Part shown: one piece after another, positions 51,001-59,812 of the stretch
How the letters are laid out: each line of letters begins with the position of its first letter
Numbering within the stretch: position 1 is the first letter of the stretch
NCBI RefSeq assembly: GCF_001613225.1
Contig: NZ_BDBY01000121.1
Location: forward strand, 1 to 64,000
From: Nocardia pseudovaccinii NBRC 100343
Lineage (GTDB): Bacteria > Actinomycetota > Actinomycetes > Mycobacteriales > Mycobacteriaceae
Reading direction: 5' to 3'
DNA length: 64,000 nucleotides
Translations under genes and position numbers: made by a program
The notes under the pieces: generated by a model
Databases searched by the model: none
What the model was told of the DNA's origin: nothing
What the model saw: only the letters and a program-made list of their open reading frames with translations

Positions 51001-51798
51001 CTAGCGCGACTTCCATACGGGGGCACGCTTCTCGGCGAATGCCATGGGTCCTTCCTTGGCATCCTCACTGTCCATCAGTTCCTGCCATTCGGCTTCCGAC
51101 TGGGTCCACCCCTCGTTCTCGGAGGGGCGGTCGCCGGACTGGATGCCGAGTGCGATCCGCTTGCTGGCTTGAACCGACAGTGGAGCGTTGACCGCGATGC
51201 GCTCAGCCAGCGCGAGCGCGGCCTCGACGACGGTGCCGTCCGGCACCACATGATTGATCAGACCATACTCGCAGGCAGTGGCCGCCGAGATCGGATCGCC
51301 GGTGAGGATCATCTCCATGGCCAGCCGCTGCGGGATCTGCGCCGGCAGCCGGAAGACCCCGCCCGCCCCCGCGAGCAGTCCGCGCTTCACCTCGGGCAAC
51401 CCGAAGCTCGCGCTTTCCGCGGCAACAATGAGGTCGGCAGCGAGGGCGAGCTCGGTTCCGCCGCCCAGCGCCGTACCGTTCACAGCGGCGATGGTGGGTT
51501 TACTCACGACATGGCGAACGAACCCCGCGAAACCCCATTGCTCGTTACCTGGAGCGAATAGGCTCTCGCCACGCGAGATCGCCTTCAGATCCGCACCGGC
51601 ACAGAAAGATTTGTCACCTGCCCCGGTGATGACAATGCAACGGACTTCCGGATCGTTCTCAGCTTCGACGAGCGCGCCGCCGACGGCCGCGCTCACGGCC
51701 GAATTGACCGCATTGCGTGCCTCCGGCCGGTTGATCGTGATCAGCAGGACATTGTCCCTGCGCTCGGTCAGTGCGCCGGCTTCGGTTGCGGCAGTCAT
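51001..51798 (-). CDS. Enoyl-CoA hydratase
   Basis: A 265-residue crotonase with the full hydratase active site: oxyanion loop DKSFCAGADLKAI, first Glu in LGGGTELALAADLIVA, second Glu in FGLPEVKRGLLAGAGG. It should add water to an enoyl-CoA. It is the last gene of the synthetase/dehydrogenase/thiolase operon starting at 55657, and its ATG overlaps the thiolase stop by one base (TAATG). Of the six crotonases in the window it is one of only two with both glutamates. Confidence 0.92.
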   Translation of the reverse strand: MTAATEAGALTERRDNVLLITINRPEARNAVNSAVSAAVGGALVEAENDPEVRCIVITGAGDKSFCAGADLKAISRGESLFAPGNEQWGFAGFVRHVVSKPTIAAVNGTALGGGTELALAADLIVAAESASFGLPEVKRGLLAGAGGVFRLPAQIPQRLAMEMILTGDPISAATACEYGLINHVVPDGTVVEAALALAERIAVNAPLSVQASKRIALGIQSGDRPSENEGWTQSEAEWQELMDSEDAKEGPMAFAEKRAPVWKSR

Positions 51799-52946
51799 TA
51801 TTTCACCAACTCGAGTATCGTAGCGTTGGCTTGGCCGCCGCCTTCACACATCGTCTGCAGGCCATAGCGAATATCGTTACGGCGCATATGGAAGATCATG
51901 TCGGTGAGAATGCGGGCGCCCGATCCGCCCAAGGGATGGCCCAGCGCGATCGCACCACCATTGGGGTTCAACTTTTCGTCGGGCGCGCCGATCTCCTTCT
52001 GCCACGCCATCGGTACCGGAGCGAAGGCCTCGTTGACTTCGAAGACACCGATATCCCCGACCTGCAGGCCGGACCGCGCCAACACCTTCTCCGTTGCCGG
52101 GATCGGCGCACCGAGCATCATGACGGGATCCGCACCTGCCACAGCCACGGTGTGCACGCGGGCAATCGGCGTCAATCCGTGGCTGTTCGCGAACTCGTCG
52201 CTGACGATCAGCAATGCCGCGGCACCATCAGAGATCTGCGAGGCGTTACCCGCATGGATGACGCCATCCTCTTTGAAGACCGTTTTCAGACCGGCCAGCT
52301 TCTCGACGGTCGTTCCGCGACGGATGCCCTCGTCCTTCGACACCACGGTCCCGTCAGGAAGAGTGACGGGCACGATCTGTGCGTCGAACACGCCGGCGTC
52401 CTGCGCTGCGGCGGCACGATCGTGGGAGCGAGCGGCGAACGCGTCCACCTCCGCCCGCGACAGGGCCCATTTCTCGGCCATCATCTCGGCTCCGAGGCCC
52501 TGGTTCGGCTCGGCGTTGCGGTAGCGCTCAGAGAACCGTGGGCTCAGCGGGCTGCCGCCAACGCCGGCCGAAGTTCCGATCGGGACCCGCGACATCGACT
52601 CGACACCGCCGGCCACCACGGCGTCGTAGTGTCCGGCGAGCACGCTCGCGACGGCAAAATTCAGCGACTGCTGCGACGAACCGCACTGGCGGTCAACAGT
52701 GACGCCCGGCACCGACTCGGGCCAACCCGCGGCTAGCACCGCATTGCGAGCGATGTCATGCGCCTGCTCACCGACCTGCCCGACGCAGCCCCAGATGACA
52801 TCCTCGATCAGCGCAGGATCGATACCCGCCCGCTTGACCAACTCCTGCAGTACGACCGCCGAAAGATCGGCGGGATGAATTCCGGACAAGCCGCCGTTAC
52901 GTTTCCCCACCGGGGTCCGTACAGCCTCGACAATTACTGCACCCAT
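51798..52946 (-). CDS. fadA6-like: Acetyl-CoA C-acyltransferase (thiolase, FadA6-like)
   Basis: A 382-residue degradative thiolase that cleaves a 3-ketoacyl-CoA with CoA. The nucleophile Cys is in VTVDRQCGSSQQSL, followed by GGVESMSR, HAGNASQISDGAAALLI, the NEAF box (EVNEAFAPVP), the His in NGGAIALGHPLGGSGAR, and the second Cys in MCEGGGQANA. The N-terminus VIVEAVRTPVGKRNGGLSGIHPADLSA is very close to FadA6 of steroid ring C/D catabolism, as remembered. It begins 13 bases after the dehydrogenase stop. Confidence 0.9.
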   Translation of the reverse strand: MGAVIVEAVRTPVGKRNGGLSGIHPADLSAVVLQELVKRAGIDPALIEDVIWGCVGQVGEQAHDIARNAVLAAGWPESVPGVTVDRQCGSSQQSLNFAVASVLAGHYDAVVAGGVESMSRVPIGTSAGVGGSPLSPRFSERYRNAEPNQGLGAEMMAEKWALSRAEVDAFAARSHDRAAAAQDAGVFDAQIVPVTLPDGTVVSKDEGIRRGTTVEKLAGLKTVFKEDGVIHAGNASQISDGAAALLIVSDEFANSHGLTPIARVHTVAVAGADPVMMLGAPIPATEKVLARSGLQVGDIGVFEVNEAFAPVPMAWQKEIGAPDEKLNPNGGAIALGHPLGGSGARILTDMIFHMRRNDIRYGLQTMCEGGGQANATILELVK

Positions 52947-52959
52947 AGGGCTTTCCTTT

Positions 52960-54108
52960 CTACAGTCCGAGCGAGCGGCCGATGATTTCTTTCATGATCT
53001 GAGTCGAGCCGCCGTATATCGTCTGGATCCGAGCATCGGCGTACGCCTTGGTGATTGGGTACTCCATCATGTATCCGTAGCCGCCGTGCATTTGCTGGCA
53101 GGTGTAGATCAGCCGCTGCTGCAGTTCGGTGGTCCACCACTTCGCCTTCGCCGCATCGACACCATCGAGGGTGCTTGCATTCAGCGACGTGATACACCGG
53201 TCGAGGTACACCTGAGCGAGATCGACCTCCGTCTCCAGAGTCGCGAGCTCGAATTTATTGGACTGGAACGAACCGATCGGCGCACCGAATGCCTTGCGGG
53301 ACTTGACATATTCGAGGGTCATATCCAGCGCGGCGCGGCAGGATGCCACCGCTGTCACCGCGATGGACAGGCGCTCCATCGGCAAATTCCGCATCAAGTG
53401 CAAGAATCCTTTACCGACCTCGCCGATCACGTTTGCGGAGGGGACCCGAACCGCGTCGAAGTTGAGTTCAGCTGTGTCGTGGGCGCGCAGACCGAGCTTT
53501 TCCAATTTGCGACCGCGGGTGAAGCCCGCCATCCCGCGTTCGACCCCCAGCAGGGTGAACGCGCTGCTCGCCTTGGCATCCGGATCGGTGCGGGCTACCA
53601 CGATGACCAGGTCGGCATGGATACCCGATGAGATGAACGTCTTCGCACCGGACAGCACCCAGTCGTCACCGTCCCGATACGCAGAGGTGCGAATACCCTG
53701 CAGGTCGCTTCCCGCGCCCGGCTCGGTCATGGCGACCGCCGCGATCAGCTCGCCCCGCGCGAACCGGGGCAGCCACCGCGCCTTCTGCTCGTCGTTGGTA
53801 AGGTCGAGCAAGTAAGGCGCAAGGATGTCGTTCTGCAATGTGAACGCAGGTGCACCCGAGGATGCGCGAGCCAATTCTTCTGCGACGATCGCGTTGTAAC
53901 GGAAATCGCCCGCTACACCACCTCCGCCGAACTCCTCCGGCACCGAGAAACCGAGCACTCCGAACTTGGCGGCATCGACGTAGAGTTGCCTGTCGACGAT
54001 GCCGTCCTTTTCCCACTGCCCCTGATGCGGAGTCACATAGCGGGCCAGGAACTCGCGAACGGTGTCCCGGTATTGATCGTGTTCTACGTCGAAAATCTCG
54101 CGTTGCAT
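52960..54108 (-). CDS. Acyl-CoA dehydrogenase (LCAD-type active site)
   Basis: A 382-residue FAD-dependent dehydrogenase. FAD and substrate loops are VAMTEPGAGSDLQGI and KTFISSGIHADL, with RKAFGAPIGSFQSNKFELA and QMHGGYGYMMEYPI further on. The canonical Glu near the C-terminus is absent (IYGGSTQIMKE). Instead Glu245 in LPMERLSIA occupies the place of the catalytic base in long-chain and isovaleryl-CoA dehydrogenases, which points to long or branched substrates. It lies 8 bases after the synthetase stop and 13 before the thiolase. Confidence 0.9.
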   Translation of the reverse strand: MQREIFDVEHDQYRDTVREFLARYVTPHQGQWEKDGIVDRQLYVDAAKFGVLGFSVPEEFGGGGVAGDFRYNAIVAEELARASSGAPAFTLQNDILAPYLLDLTNDEQKARWLPRFARGELIAAVAMTEPGAGSDLQGIRTSAYRDGDDWVLSGAKTFISSGIHADLVIVVARTDPDAKASSAFTLLGVERGMAGFTRGRKLEKLGLRAHDTAELNFDAVRVPSANVIGEVGKGFLHLMRNLPMERLSIAVTAVASCRAALDMTLEYVKSRKAFGAPIGSFQSNKFELATLETEVDLAQVYLDRCITSLNASTLDGVDAAKAKWWTTELQQRLIYTCQQMHGGYGYMMEYPITKAYADARIQTIYGGSTQIMKEIIGRSLGL

Positions 54109-54115
54109 CTGTCGT

Positions 54116-55657
54116 CTACCTTCCCGACGGCACCGCGGCCGTTGCGGCTTCGTCTATCTCCGAGACCATTTCGATCAAGCGCCGGCGATCCACCTTCAGC
54201 GAGACGCTTCTCGGCAGCTCCGGAACCGAATAAATGCGAACAGGGATCTCATAGGCCGTCAGCTGACCGCGGCAGAATGCCTTCAGCTCGTCCTCGGCGA
54301 CGGGGCCGGAACCGTTGAGAAATTCGACAACCGCGACCGGTACCTTGCCCAGCCGCTCGTCGTCGCGGCCATACACCGTCGCGTCCAAGACCGCGTCGTG
54401 GGCGCGAAGCGCTTCCGCGACCGTCTCGGGGTGCACCTTGAAGCCACCGCGGATGATCGTGTCGTCCGCGCGCCCGTCGATATATAGAAACCCGTCCTCG
54501 TCGACATGGCCCAGGTCCGACGTACGGACCCAATCGCCTTTGCCGGTCCCGGTTTGGCTGGAGCTCACCTCGAGGCGTCCGGACTCCCCGAGCGGCCGAA
54601 CCGAGCCGTCGTCGCCCACCACCCGCAGTTCGACGCCGGGCATTGCCCTCCCGACGCTGCCGCGTTTCTCGGCCCACCACTGCGCATGCATGGGCTTGGT
54701 CCACCCCGCAATCGCACCGGCGAATTCGGTCGCGCCGTACATGATGAGCACCGGAATGCCGTACTTCGCGGTGAACTCGTCCGCGAGGTCCGGATTGACG
54801 AAAGTTGTTCCGGCGGTGATGGCCCGCAAACTCGCCAGATCCGCAGCCGGCACGTCGGCGCTGATCACCGCACGCATCGCGGCGGGCGGCAGACCCGCGA
54901 TCTTCGGCTGATGTTCGCGCACCGCCGTACACCAACCCTCGACGGTGAACCGCGGCAGCATCACGAAGGGCCGTGCCTCGGCCAGATTTTGCAGCACGCC
55001 CCAGAGGCCGCCGATATGCACGATCGGCAGGGTGACCAGCGCGACGCGGCCTGTGAGCGGTTTCCGGTCCGCGGGCCCGGCCGCGCCGGTATGTCCGTGA
55101 ACCGCGGTCAGCGCAGCCTCGAGCTGGCGCCAAGTCAGCGGAATTCGCTTGGGCGGTCCTGTTGTACCGGAGGTGAACATCTCCACGCCCACCGGCTCTG
55201 CGACCGCATCGTTTGAACGCGCCGTGCCGTCGAGGGCCGGGTCGGTCGTCGCGACCACTTCGGCTCCGTCGACCGCGAAGCCGATCATCCCGCCCGCCTC
55301 CGCAGCGGCGCGGAACACCGGCTCACTCCACATTTCGGCCGACGCGAGAACGGCATCAGGGTGAGCACCGGTCATATCATTACTCAGTCGCGTCACCGGC
55401 TGCATCGGATTCAGGGTGATAACAGTGCGGCCGTTACCGAGGAGGGCGACCACGGCAGCGATCGATTCCATGCGGTTGTCGAGCACCACACCGATCCTGC
55501 TGCCCGCGTGGCAGCCGGCGCCGATCAGTGCGGCATCGAGACTTTCCGCCAGCACACGGACTTGTCCCCAAGTAAACCAAGTCTCACCCTGCTGGATCAT
55601 GGCAGCGTCGTCGTCAGCCTCCCATAGCCGCGCCAACGCCCCTCTGATGGTCGTCAT
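54116..55657 (-). CDS. Acyl-CoA synthetase (ANL superfamily)
   Basis: A 513-residue AMP-forming ligase with MFTSGTTGPPKRIPLTW, the adenylate motif IMYGATEFAG, the hinge WVRTSDLGHVDEDGFLYIDGRADDTIIRGGFKVHPETVAEAL, and the Lys motif LPRSVSLKVDRRRL, where the usual Gly before Lys is Leu. ATG 55657 has GGAGG 7 bases upstream; the longer frame would run over the operator at 55791. It is the first gene of the four-gene operon (synthetase, dehydrogenase, thiolase, hydratase) that forms one complete activation-to-thiolysis round. Confidence 0.9.
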   Translation of the reverse strand: MTTIRGALARLWEADDDAAMIQQGETWFTWGQVRVLAESLDAALIGAGCHAGSRIGVVLDNRMESIAAVVALLGNGRTVITLNPMQPVTRLSNDMTGAHPDAVLASAEMWSEPVFRAAAEAGGMIGFAVDGAEVVATTDPALDGTARSNDAVAEPVGVEMFTSGTTGPPKRIPLTWRQLEAALTAVHGHTGAAGPADRKPLTGRVALVTLPIVHIGGLWGVLQNLAEARPFVMLPRFTVEGWCTAVREHQPKIAGLPPAAMRAVISADVPAADLASLRAITAGTTFVNPDLADEFTAKYGIPVLIMYGATEFAGAIAGWTKPMHAQWWAEKRGSVGRAMPGVELRVVGDDGSVRPLGESGRLEVSSSQTGTGKGDWVRTSDLGHVDEDGFLYIDGRADDTIIRGGFKVHPETVAEALRAHDAVLDATVYGRDDERLGKVPVAVVEFLNGSGPVAEDELKAFCRGQLTAYEIPVRIYSVPELPRSVSLKVDRRRLIEMVSEIDEAATAAVPSGR

Positions 55658-55790
55658 TCGTTTCCTCCCACTCATGCGGTGGCGGGCCACCGAGCTGGGA
55701 CACCACATTCCAGCGCCCCGGCCGTATCGATCGCCATGATCACGCATTCCGATATCCCGGCTGTCGTATGCTCTACCCAGAAGATAGCTG

Positions 55791-55806
55791 ACATGGTTAA
55801 CTAGGT
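55791..55806 (+). promoter_or_regulatory. Palindromic operator in the synthetase/dehydrogenase divergent gap
   Basis: ACATGGTTAACTAGGT, centred on TTAA, lies within a 20-bp imperfect palindrome (55789-55808). It ends 23 bases before the dehydrogenase start at 55830 and lies 133 bases from the synthetase start. It is intermediate between the 40042 and 35023 copies, which ties the site variants together. Confidence 0.65.
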
Positions 55807-55829
55807 CAATATTCACGAGGAGGAATGCT

Positions 55830-56900
55830 GTGGACTTCGCCCTGAGCGCCGAACAAGAAGAGTTGGCCGCAAGCGAGCGCGCCTGGTTGGGTAAACACGA
55901 CCCGATCGCAGCACGCCGGCGCTACATCGACTCCGGTCCGGCACGACTGACCGACGCCGACGTAAAGCACCTGGCGGACTCCGGGTTGGTCGGTCTGCTC
56001 ACCGGCGATATCGGAGGCACTCATGTTGACCTCGCCGTGCTCGTCGAAGAACACGGCCGCGCTTGCAGCCCCGCACCGCTGGCCGAGCTCGCCCTGGCCA
56101 CCGCCGCGCTGGACAAGCTGGATCCTTCTCTCGCGACACTGGGGCACGCGAATACCGTTGGGGCAGAACGAATCCTGCTCGCACTTTCGTCACCCACGGG
56201 TGTCTCGCCGAAGGCCGATATCGCTGGCACTGAGCTACGTATAACCGGCATCACGGGTCCTACGACAGCAGCGCTCGATGCGACCGGCTTTCTACTCGCG
56301 ACTCAGGCGTCGGACGGTAGCGAGATTCTCGCGCATGTGCCACGGGCTACCGATGGACTCCACTTGCGGACACTGGAGACTCTCGATCTGACCAGATCAT
56401 GGGGCGTTCTCGATCTCGAGGTGACGGTGTCGGCCGCCAACTGGACCACCGTGCCGGCCGGCACTATTTCCTATCTTTCGGATGCCCTGGCTTTCTACCG
56501 CAAGATGGACGCGCTCGGCGCCGCCAGGCGGCTCGTCGAGCAGACAGTCGAGTACGCCCAGCAACGCACCCAGTTCGGTCAGCCGATCGGCGGTTTCCAG
56601 GCCGTCAAACACCACTGCGCAAATATGGCACTGCAGACCGAAGCTTCGCAGGCCTCGCTATGGGCCGCAGCGGTTGCCCTCGACGACAACGACCCGGCAC
56701 GACGCGCGACAGCTGTGTCGGCCGCGGCCGCTTACGCCGGCGACGCAACCAGCACTGTCGCATCGACCGCCCTACAGGTACACGGCGGCATCGGGTTCAC
56801 CTGGGAGCACGATCTGCATCTGCTGATCCGTCGAATCAAGGTCGACGAACTGCTGAACGGCTCGGTGATGTGGCATCGGAGACGTCTCGCCGCAGTGTAA
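55830..56900 (+). CDS. Acyl-CoA dehydrogenase, small-subunit type
   Basis: A 356-residue member of the shorter, divergent acyl-CoA dehydrogenase subunits found in actinobacterial alpha2beta2 enzymes. The N-terminal substrate region is degenerate and lacks the TEPGAGSD loop. The C-terminal half has RTQFGQPIGGFQAVKHHCANM and VHGGIGFTWEHDLHLLIRRIK, with the FTWEH catalytic Glu. It needs an FAD-loop partner; the convergent gene at 57476, which has that loop but no FTWEH, is the obvious candidate. GAGGAGG lies just before the GTG at 55830. Confidence 0.9.
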   Translation: MDFALSAEQEELAASERAWLGKHDPIAARRRYIDSGPARLTDADVKHLADSGLVGLLTGDIGGTHVDLAVLVEEHGRACSPAPLAELALATAALDKLDPSLATLGHANTVGAERILLALSSPTGVSPKADIAGTELRITGITGPTTAALDATGFLLATQASDGSEILAHVPRATDGLHLRTLETLDLTRSWGVLDLEVTVSAANWTTVPAGTISYLSDALAFYRKMDALGAARRLVEQTVEYAQQRTQFGQPIGGFQAVKHHCANMALQTEASQASLWAAAVALDDNDPARRATAVSAAAAYAGDATSTVASTALQVHGGIGFTWEHDLHLLIRRIKVDELLNGSVMWHRRRLAAV

Positions 56901-57475
56901 GGACGTCGCGATCCGCAGCCCTGGGACGTCATGGAGTCAACATTTGCCTGCCATGATCTACCAGGGCTGTAGCGGATGTCCCGGCTTGTCGTCGGAAGTC
57001 AAAGCGTCTGGATCGACTGACTGCATTGTCGACTACGGGGCGCCGACGCCCCCTTTCGATGCCCCAGAATCTGCAAGGTGAACCAGCACATTTCGAATCA
57101 GCCATGCCGCTGTCCGGAAAATCTGGTCGGCCGGGTAAAAGCTTGGATTTCCGAGTCGACTTCCCCCCAACAGACCGCTGACGGCGACGTTTATACTCGC
57201 CGGGCGAGAACCGGGCGCGCCCATAGTCCCGCCAGCCACATGCCGAAGAAACAAACCCCGGATCGAGTCACCGACGAGGCACTCTTACACCCGTTTTCGA
57301 CCCACCATTTCCGGCTCGGCATGACGATGCCCGAAAGATCGCGCTCCGTAGTTGCATTTGACAGGAACCCAGGAAGTCCGCGCATGGCGCATTCGGGTGT
57401 GCCGAGCAGGCATTGTCGCATCGCCACACCGAGTCCGTTCATGGTGGCGCGCACATTCTCACCCCCAAGCAGAGA
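56901..57475. other. Gap of 575 bases without a recognisable gene
   Basis: This lies between the two convergent acyl-CoA dehydrogenase genes. Open frames on both strands were read and none has a family motif or a good ribosome site. A 6-bp stem with a 4-base loop and a short T-run (57037-57056) may be a terminator for the plus-strand gene. The composition is less GC-biased by codon position than its neighbours, as expected of decayed or noncoding DNA. Confidence 0.5.
57037..57056 (+). terminator. Possible terminator after the small-subunit dehydrogenase gene
   Basis: GGGGCG at 57037-57042 pairs with CGCCCC at 57047-57052 over a CCGA loop and is followed by CTTT. It lies 137 bases after the stop, so it is only a candidate. 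Confidence 0.35.
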
Positions 57476-58663
57476 TCAGCGGGGCAGCTTCAGTCCACGC
57501 TCGGCAATAATGTTGCGCATGATCTCGGAGCTGCCACCTGCGATTGTGTATGCGCGAGCATAGAGAAACTCGTCTTGCCATCGGCCGTTGTCGACGGCGC
57601 CGGGGTCGCCCTCGACCAGGATGCCCGCCTCCCCGCTCAGTTCCAACGCGAACCGAGCGATTTCGACTCCCAGTTCGCTGAACATCAATTTAGCCATGGG
57701 TGCATCGTGAACTCGTTCGGTCCCCCGCGACCACCGACTGATGTTCGCGTAGACGAGCGCGGACAGCGCCTCGACCTCGGCGGTGAACTTCCCCAGCGTC
57801 TCCTGTACCGCACCGTCTTCGATGGCCGGCCGTCCGCCGCGGTGAACGCTCTTCGCCAAATCTGTGAGCGCACCGATACTCTGGCGCAGTCGAACCACGG
57901 TGGTGGCGGTGCTACTTCTTTCGTGCACGAGGCTCGAATTGGCAATGCTCCAGCCGGAATTCAGTTCACCGATCAACGCATCGGCCGGCAGTTCCACGTT
58001 GTCGAGGAACACCTCGTTGAAGTCCGACGTGCCGGTCATCTCGCGCAGGGGCCGCACATCTACCCCGGGCAGGGTCATATCCACGACCAATGCGCTGATG
58101 CCCTTGTGTTTGGGCGCATCCGGATCGGTGCGGGCCAGCAGATAGCCGTAATCGGCCCAGTGGCCGTTGGTAGTCCACACCTTCTGCCCGTTGATGCGAA
58201 AGCCGCCATTCTCCGTGCGAACCGCCTTGGTACGCAGTGAGGCCAGGTCGCTTCCGGAACTCGGTTCGCTGAACAGCTGACACCACGTATCCCGCCCGGA
58301 TCGGATGCCCGGCAGATACCGCTGACACTGATCCTCGGTTCCGAAGTCGATCAGGGCATGCGAAATCAGCTCCCCCGCACCCGCGAAATACGGGGCACGA
58401 GCGCGCGCGAGTTCCTCGCCCACCACGACATCACGCTCGCTGGAGTAAGCGCTGCCCCGTCCGCCGTATTGTTCGGGCCAATCGCCACCCATATAGCCGG
58501 CGGCATAGAGTTTGCCCATCCATTCCATTATCAGAGCGTGCTCTGCACGGTTCTCCGCACTACGCACTCCGGCCTTCGGCGGGATCGCGGGCGCATTGGC
58601 CTCGATAAACGCGCGCACCTCCAACCGAAATTGTTCGAGCTCCGGGCCCATTCCGTAGTCCAT
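57476..58663 (-). CDS. Acyl-CoA dehydrogenase, large-subunit type (FadE28-like)
   Basis: A 395-residue dehydrogenase subunit with the FAD loop CQLFSEPSSGSDLASLRTKAV, KVWTTNGHWADYGYLLARTDP and the end motif YTIAGGSSEIMRNIIAERGLKLPR. A Glu is present in the SSEIMR motif, but the FTWEH-type base is missing, as in the FAD-bearing chain of heteromeric actinobacterial enzymes. It probably assembles with the protein of the convergent gene at 55830. It lies 42 bases after the crotonase at 58706 in a short operon. Confidence 0.9.
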   Translation of the reverse strand: MDYGMGPELEQFRLEVRAFIEANAPAIPPKAGVRSAENRAEHALIMEWMGKLYAAGYMGGDWPEQYGGRGSAYSSERDVVVGEELARARAPYFAGAGELISHALIDFGTEDQCQRYLPGIRSGRDTWCQLFSEPSSGSDLASLRTKAVRTENGGFRINGQKVWTTNGHWADYGYLLARTDPDAPKHKGISALVVDMTLPGVDVRPLREMTGTSDFNEVFLDNVELPADALIGELNSGWSIANSSLVHERSSTATTVVRLRQSIGALTDLAKSVHRGGRPAIEDGAVQETLGKFTAEVEALSALVYANISRWSRGTERVHDAPMAKLMFSELGVEIARFALELSGEAGILVEGDPGAVDNGRWQDEFLYARAYTIAGGSSEIMRNIIAERGLKLPR

Positions 58664-58705
58664 GTCAGCTACTCCTTCTGCGAACGCGCTTCGGCCGTCC
58701 GCTCG

Positions 58706-59488
58706 TCAGCGAACCTCGTACTCGCGGGTCGATACTTCCGACCGCACGACCTGCGCCTGTCCGACAGGATTGCCGATTGTCGTGTATGCCATCGCGGTGG
58801 CGAGAGCATGCGAGCGCCCGGTGTCGCGCGACTCCCAAATCGCGCGGATGCTGCCCTGAATCGCAGCGGGCGGCTTGGCGGCGATTCGGGCGGCGAGTTC
58901 CTGAGCCCGAGCTCGAAGGCGGTCATACGGCACCACCTCACTGACGAAACCGATCTCGCGAGCTCGTGCTGCGGACATCCTTTCGTCCAAACCGAGGAGA
59001 ACCATGCGCAGCACCTCACCGATCGGGATACGGTGGGCGAGACCGATCGGCTCCAGCGCCGCGACCATCCCGTAGGAAACGTGGGGATCGAAGAACTGGG
59101 CGTCGTCGCTCGATACGATGACATCGGCCTCGTTAAGCCAGTAGAGGGCGCCACCCGCAACCATGCCGTGCACCGCGCAGATCAACGGCTTCCAGCAGCC
59201 GTTCTGCTTGGGTGACAGATCGATGCCCGGGTCCTGCCTGCTGAACGGATTGTCGGCCAGATAGGTCCCCTCTCGCACGTCCACCCCGGTACAGAAGGCG
59301 CGATCTCCGTTGGCCTGCAGCACGATGACGTGCACATCGTCCTCGTCGTCGGCGAACCGCCACAGCGCCTTGAACTCCTCACGCATTGCGTCATTGAAGG
59401 AGTTCAAACGATCTGGTCGATTGAGGGTGATGGTCAGGACGTGGTTGTTCAACTCCGCGATGACCGTGGCCAACCCGTTCAGATCCAT
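58706..59488 (-). CDS. Crotonase superfamily protein lacking both hydratase glutamates
   Basis: A 260-residue crotonase with the oxyanion loop DRAFCTGVDVREG and AVHGMVAGG. The first Glu position is Tyr/Trp (GGALYWLNEAD) and the second region reads FFDPHVSYGMVAALEPIGL. Members of this pattern are not ordinary hydratases and may hydrolyse or isomerise CoA esters of ring compounds. ATG 59488 has AGGAGG 5-6 bases upstream. It heads a two-gene operon with the dehydrogenase subunit and has an operator-like site at 59525. Confidence 0.84.
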   Translation of the reverse strand: MDLNGLATVIAELNNHVLTITLNRPDRLNSFNDAMREEFKALWRFADDEDDVHVIVLQANGDRAFCTGVDVREGTYLADNPFSRQDPGIDLSPKQNGCWKPLICAVHGMVAGGALYWLNEADVIVSSDDAQFFDPHVSYGMVAALEPIGLAHRIPIGEVLRMVLLGLDERMSAARAREIGFVSEVVPYDRLRARAQELAARIAAKPPAAIQGSIRAIWESRDTGRSHALATAMAYTTIGNPVGQAQVVRSEVSTREYEVR

Positions 59489-59524
59489 CGTTCCTCCTTT
59501 TGTCGGCGGTGACTTACCAGACTT

Positions 59525-59540
59525 ACCTATATAACTAAGT
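59525..59540 (+). promoter_or_regulatory. Operator-like site upstream of the 59488 operon
   Basis: ACCTATATAACTAAGT matches the family best in its right half (AACTAAGT) and overall in about 11 of 16 positions. It lies 37 bases upstream of the crotonase start in an AT-rich island. The rest of the 324-base gap (59489-59812) contains no gene. Confidence 0.45.
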
Positions 59541-59770
59541 AACTTACCTTAGCTGAGTCCTCGGGACTACACCCATCCCGGTACGATCCCACTGCACCAG
59601 ATCACCGATGAAACCTTCACAGGTCGCACGAGATTGCGCAGACACGCTGCGCGGTGCGCGCCTTCTACGCCACATAGTCAGCCCCCACGTACGGCGGTCA
59701 CTTCACATACAGCAGAGCGATCGAGTTCCAACTCGGCGCAGGAGCACCTTCGGTCCGGCCGTACGTATAG

Positions 59771-59802
59771 CCGGACCGTCGACGTCCATCGCGACGGTCC
59801 GG
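59771..59802 (-). terminator. Terminator after the tandem CoA-transferase operon
   Basis: An 11-bp perfect stem (59771-59781 with 59792-59802) with a 10-base loop starts 11 bases downstream of the minus-strand stop at 59813. Confidence 0.65.
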
Positions 59803-59812
59803 CAGCAACGAT

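Noticed and set aside
57191..57454. Possible 87-codon gene on the minus strand in the 56.9-57.5 kb gap
   Set aside because: No family motif, no ribosome site and an unusual composition for this genome, so it is treated as noncoding.
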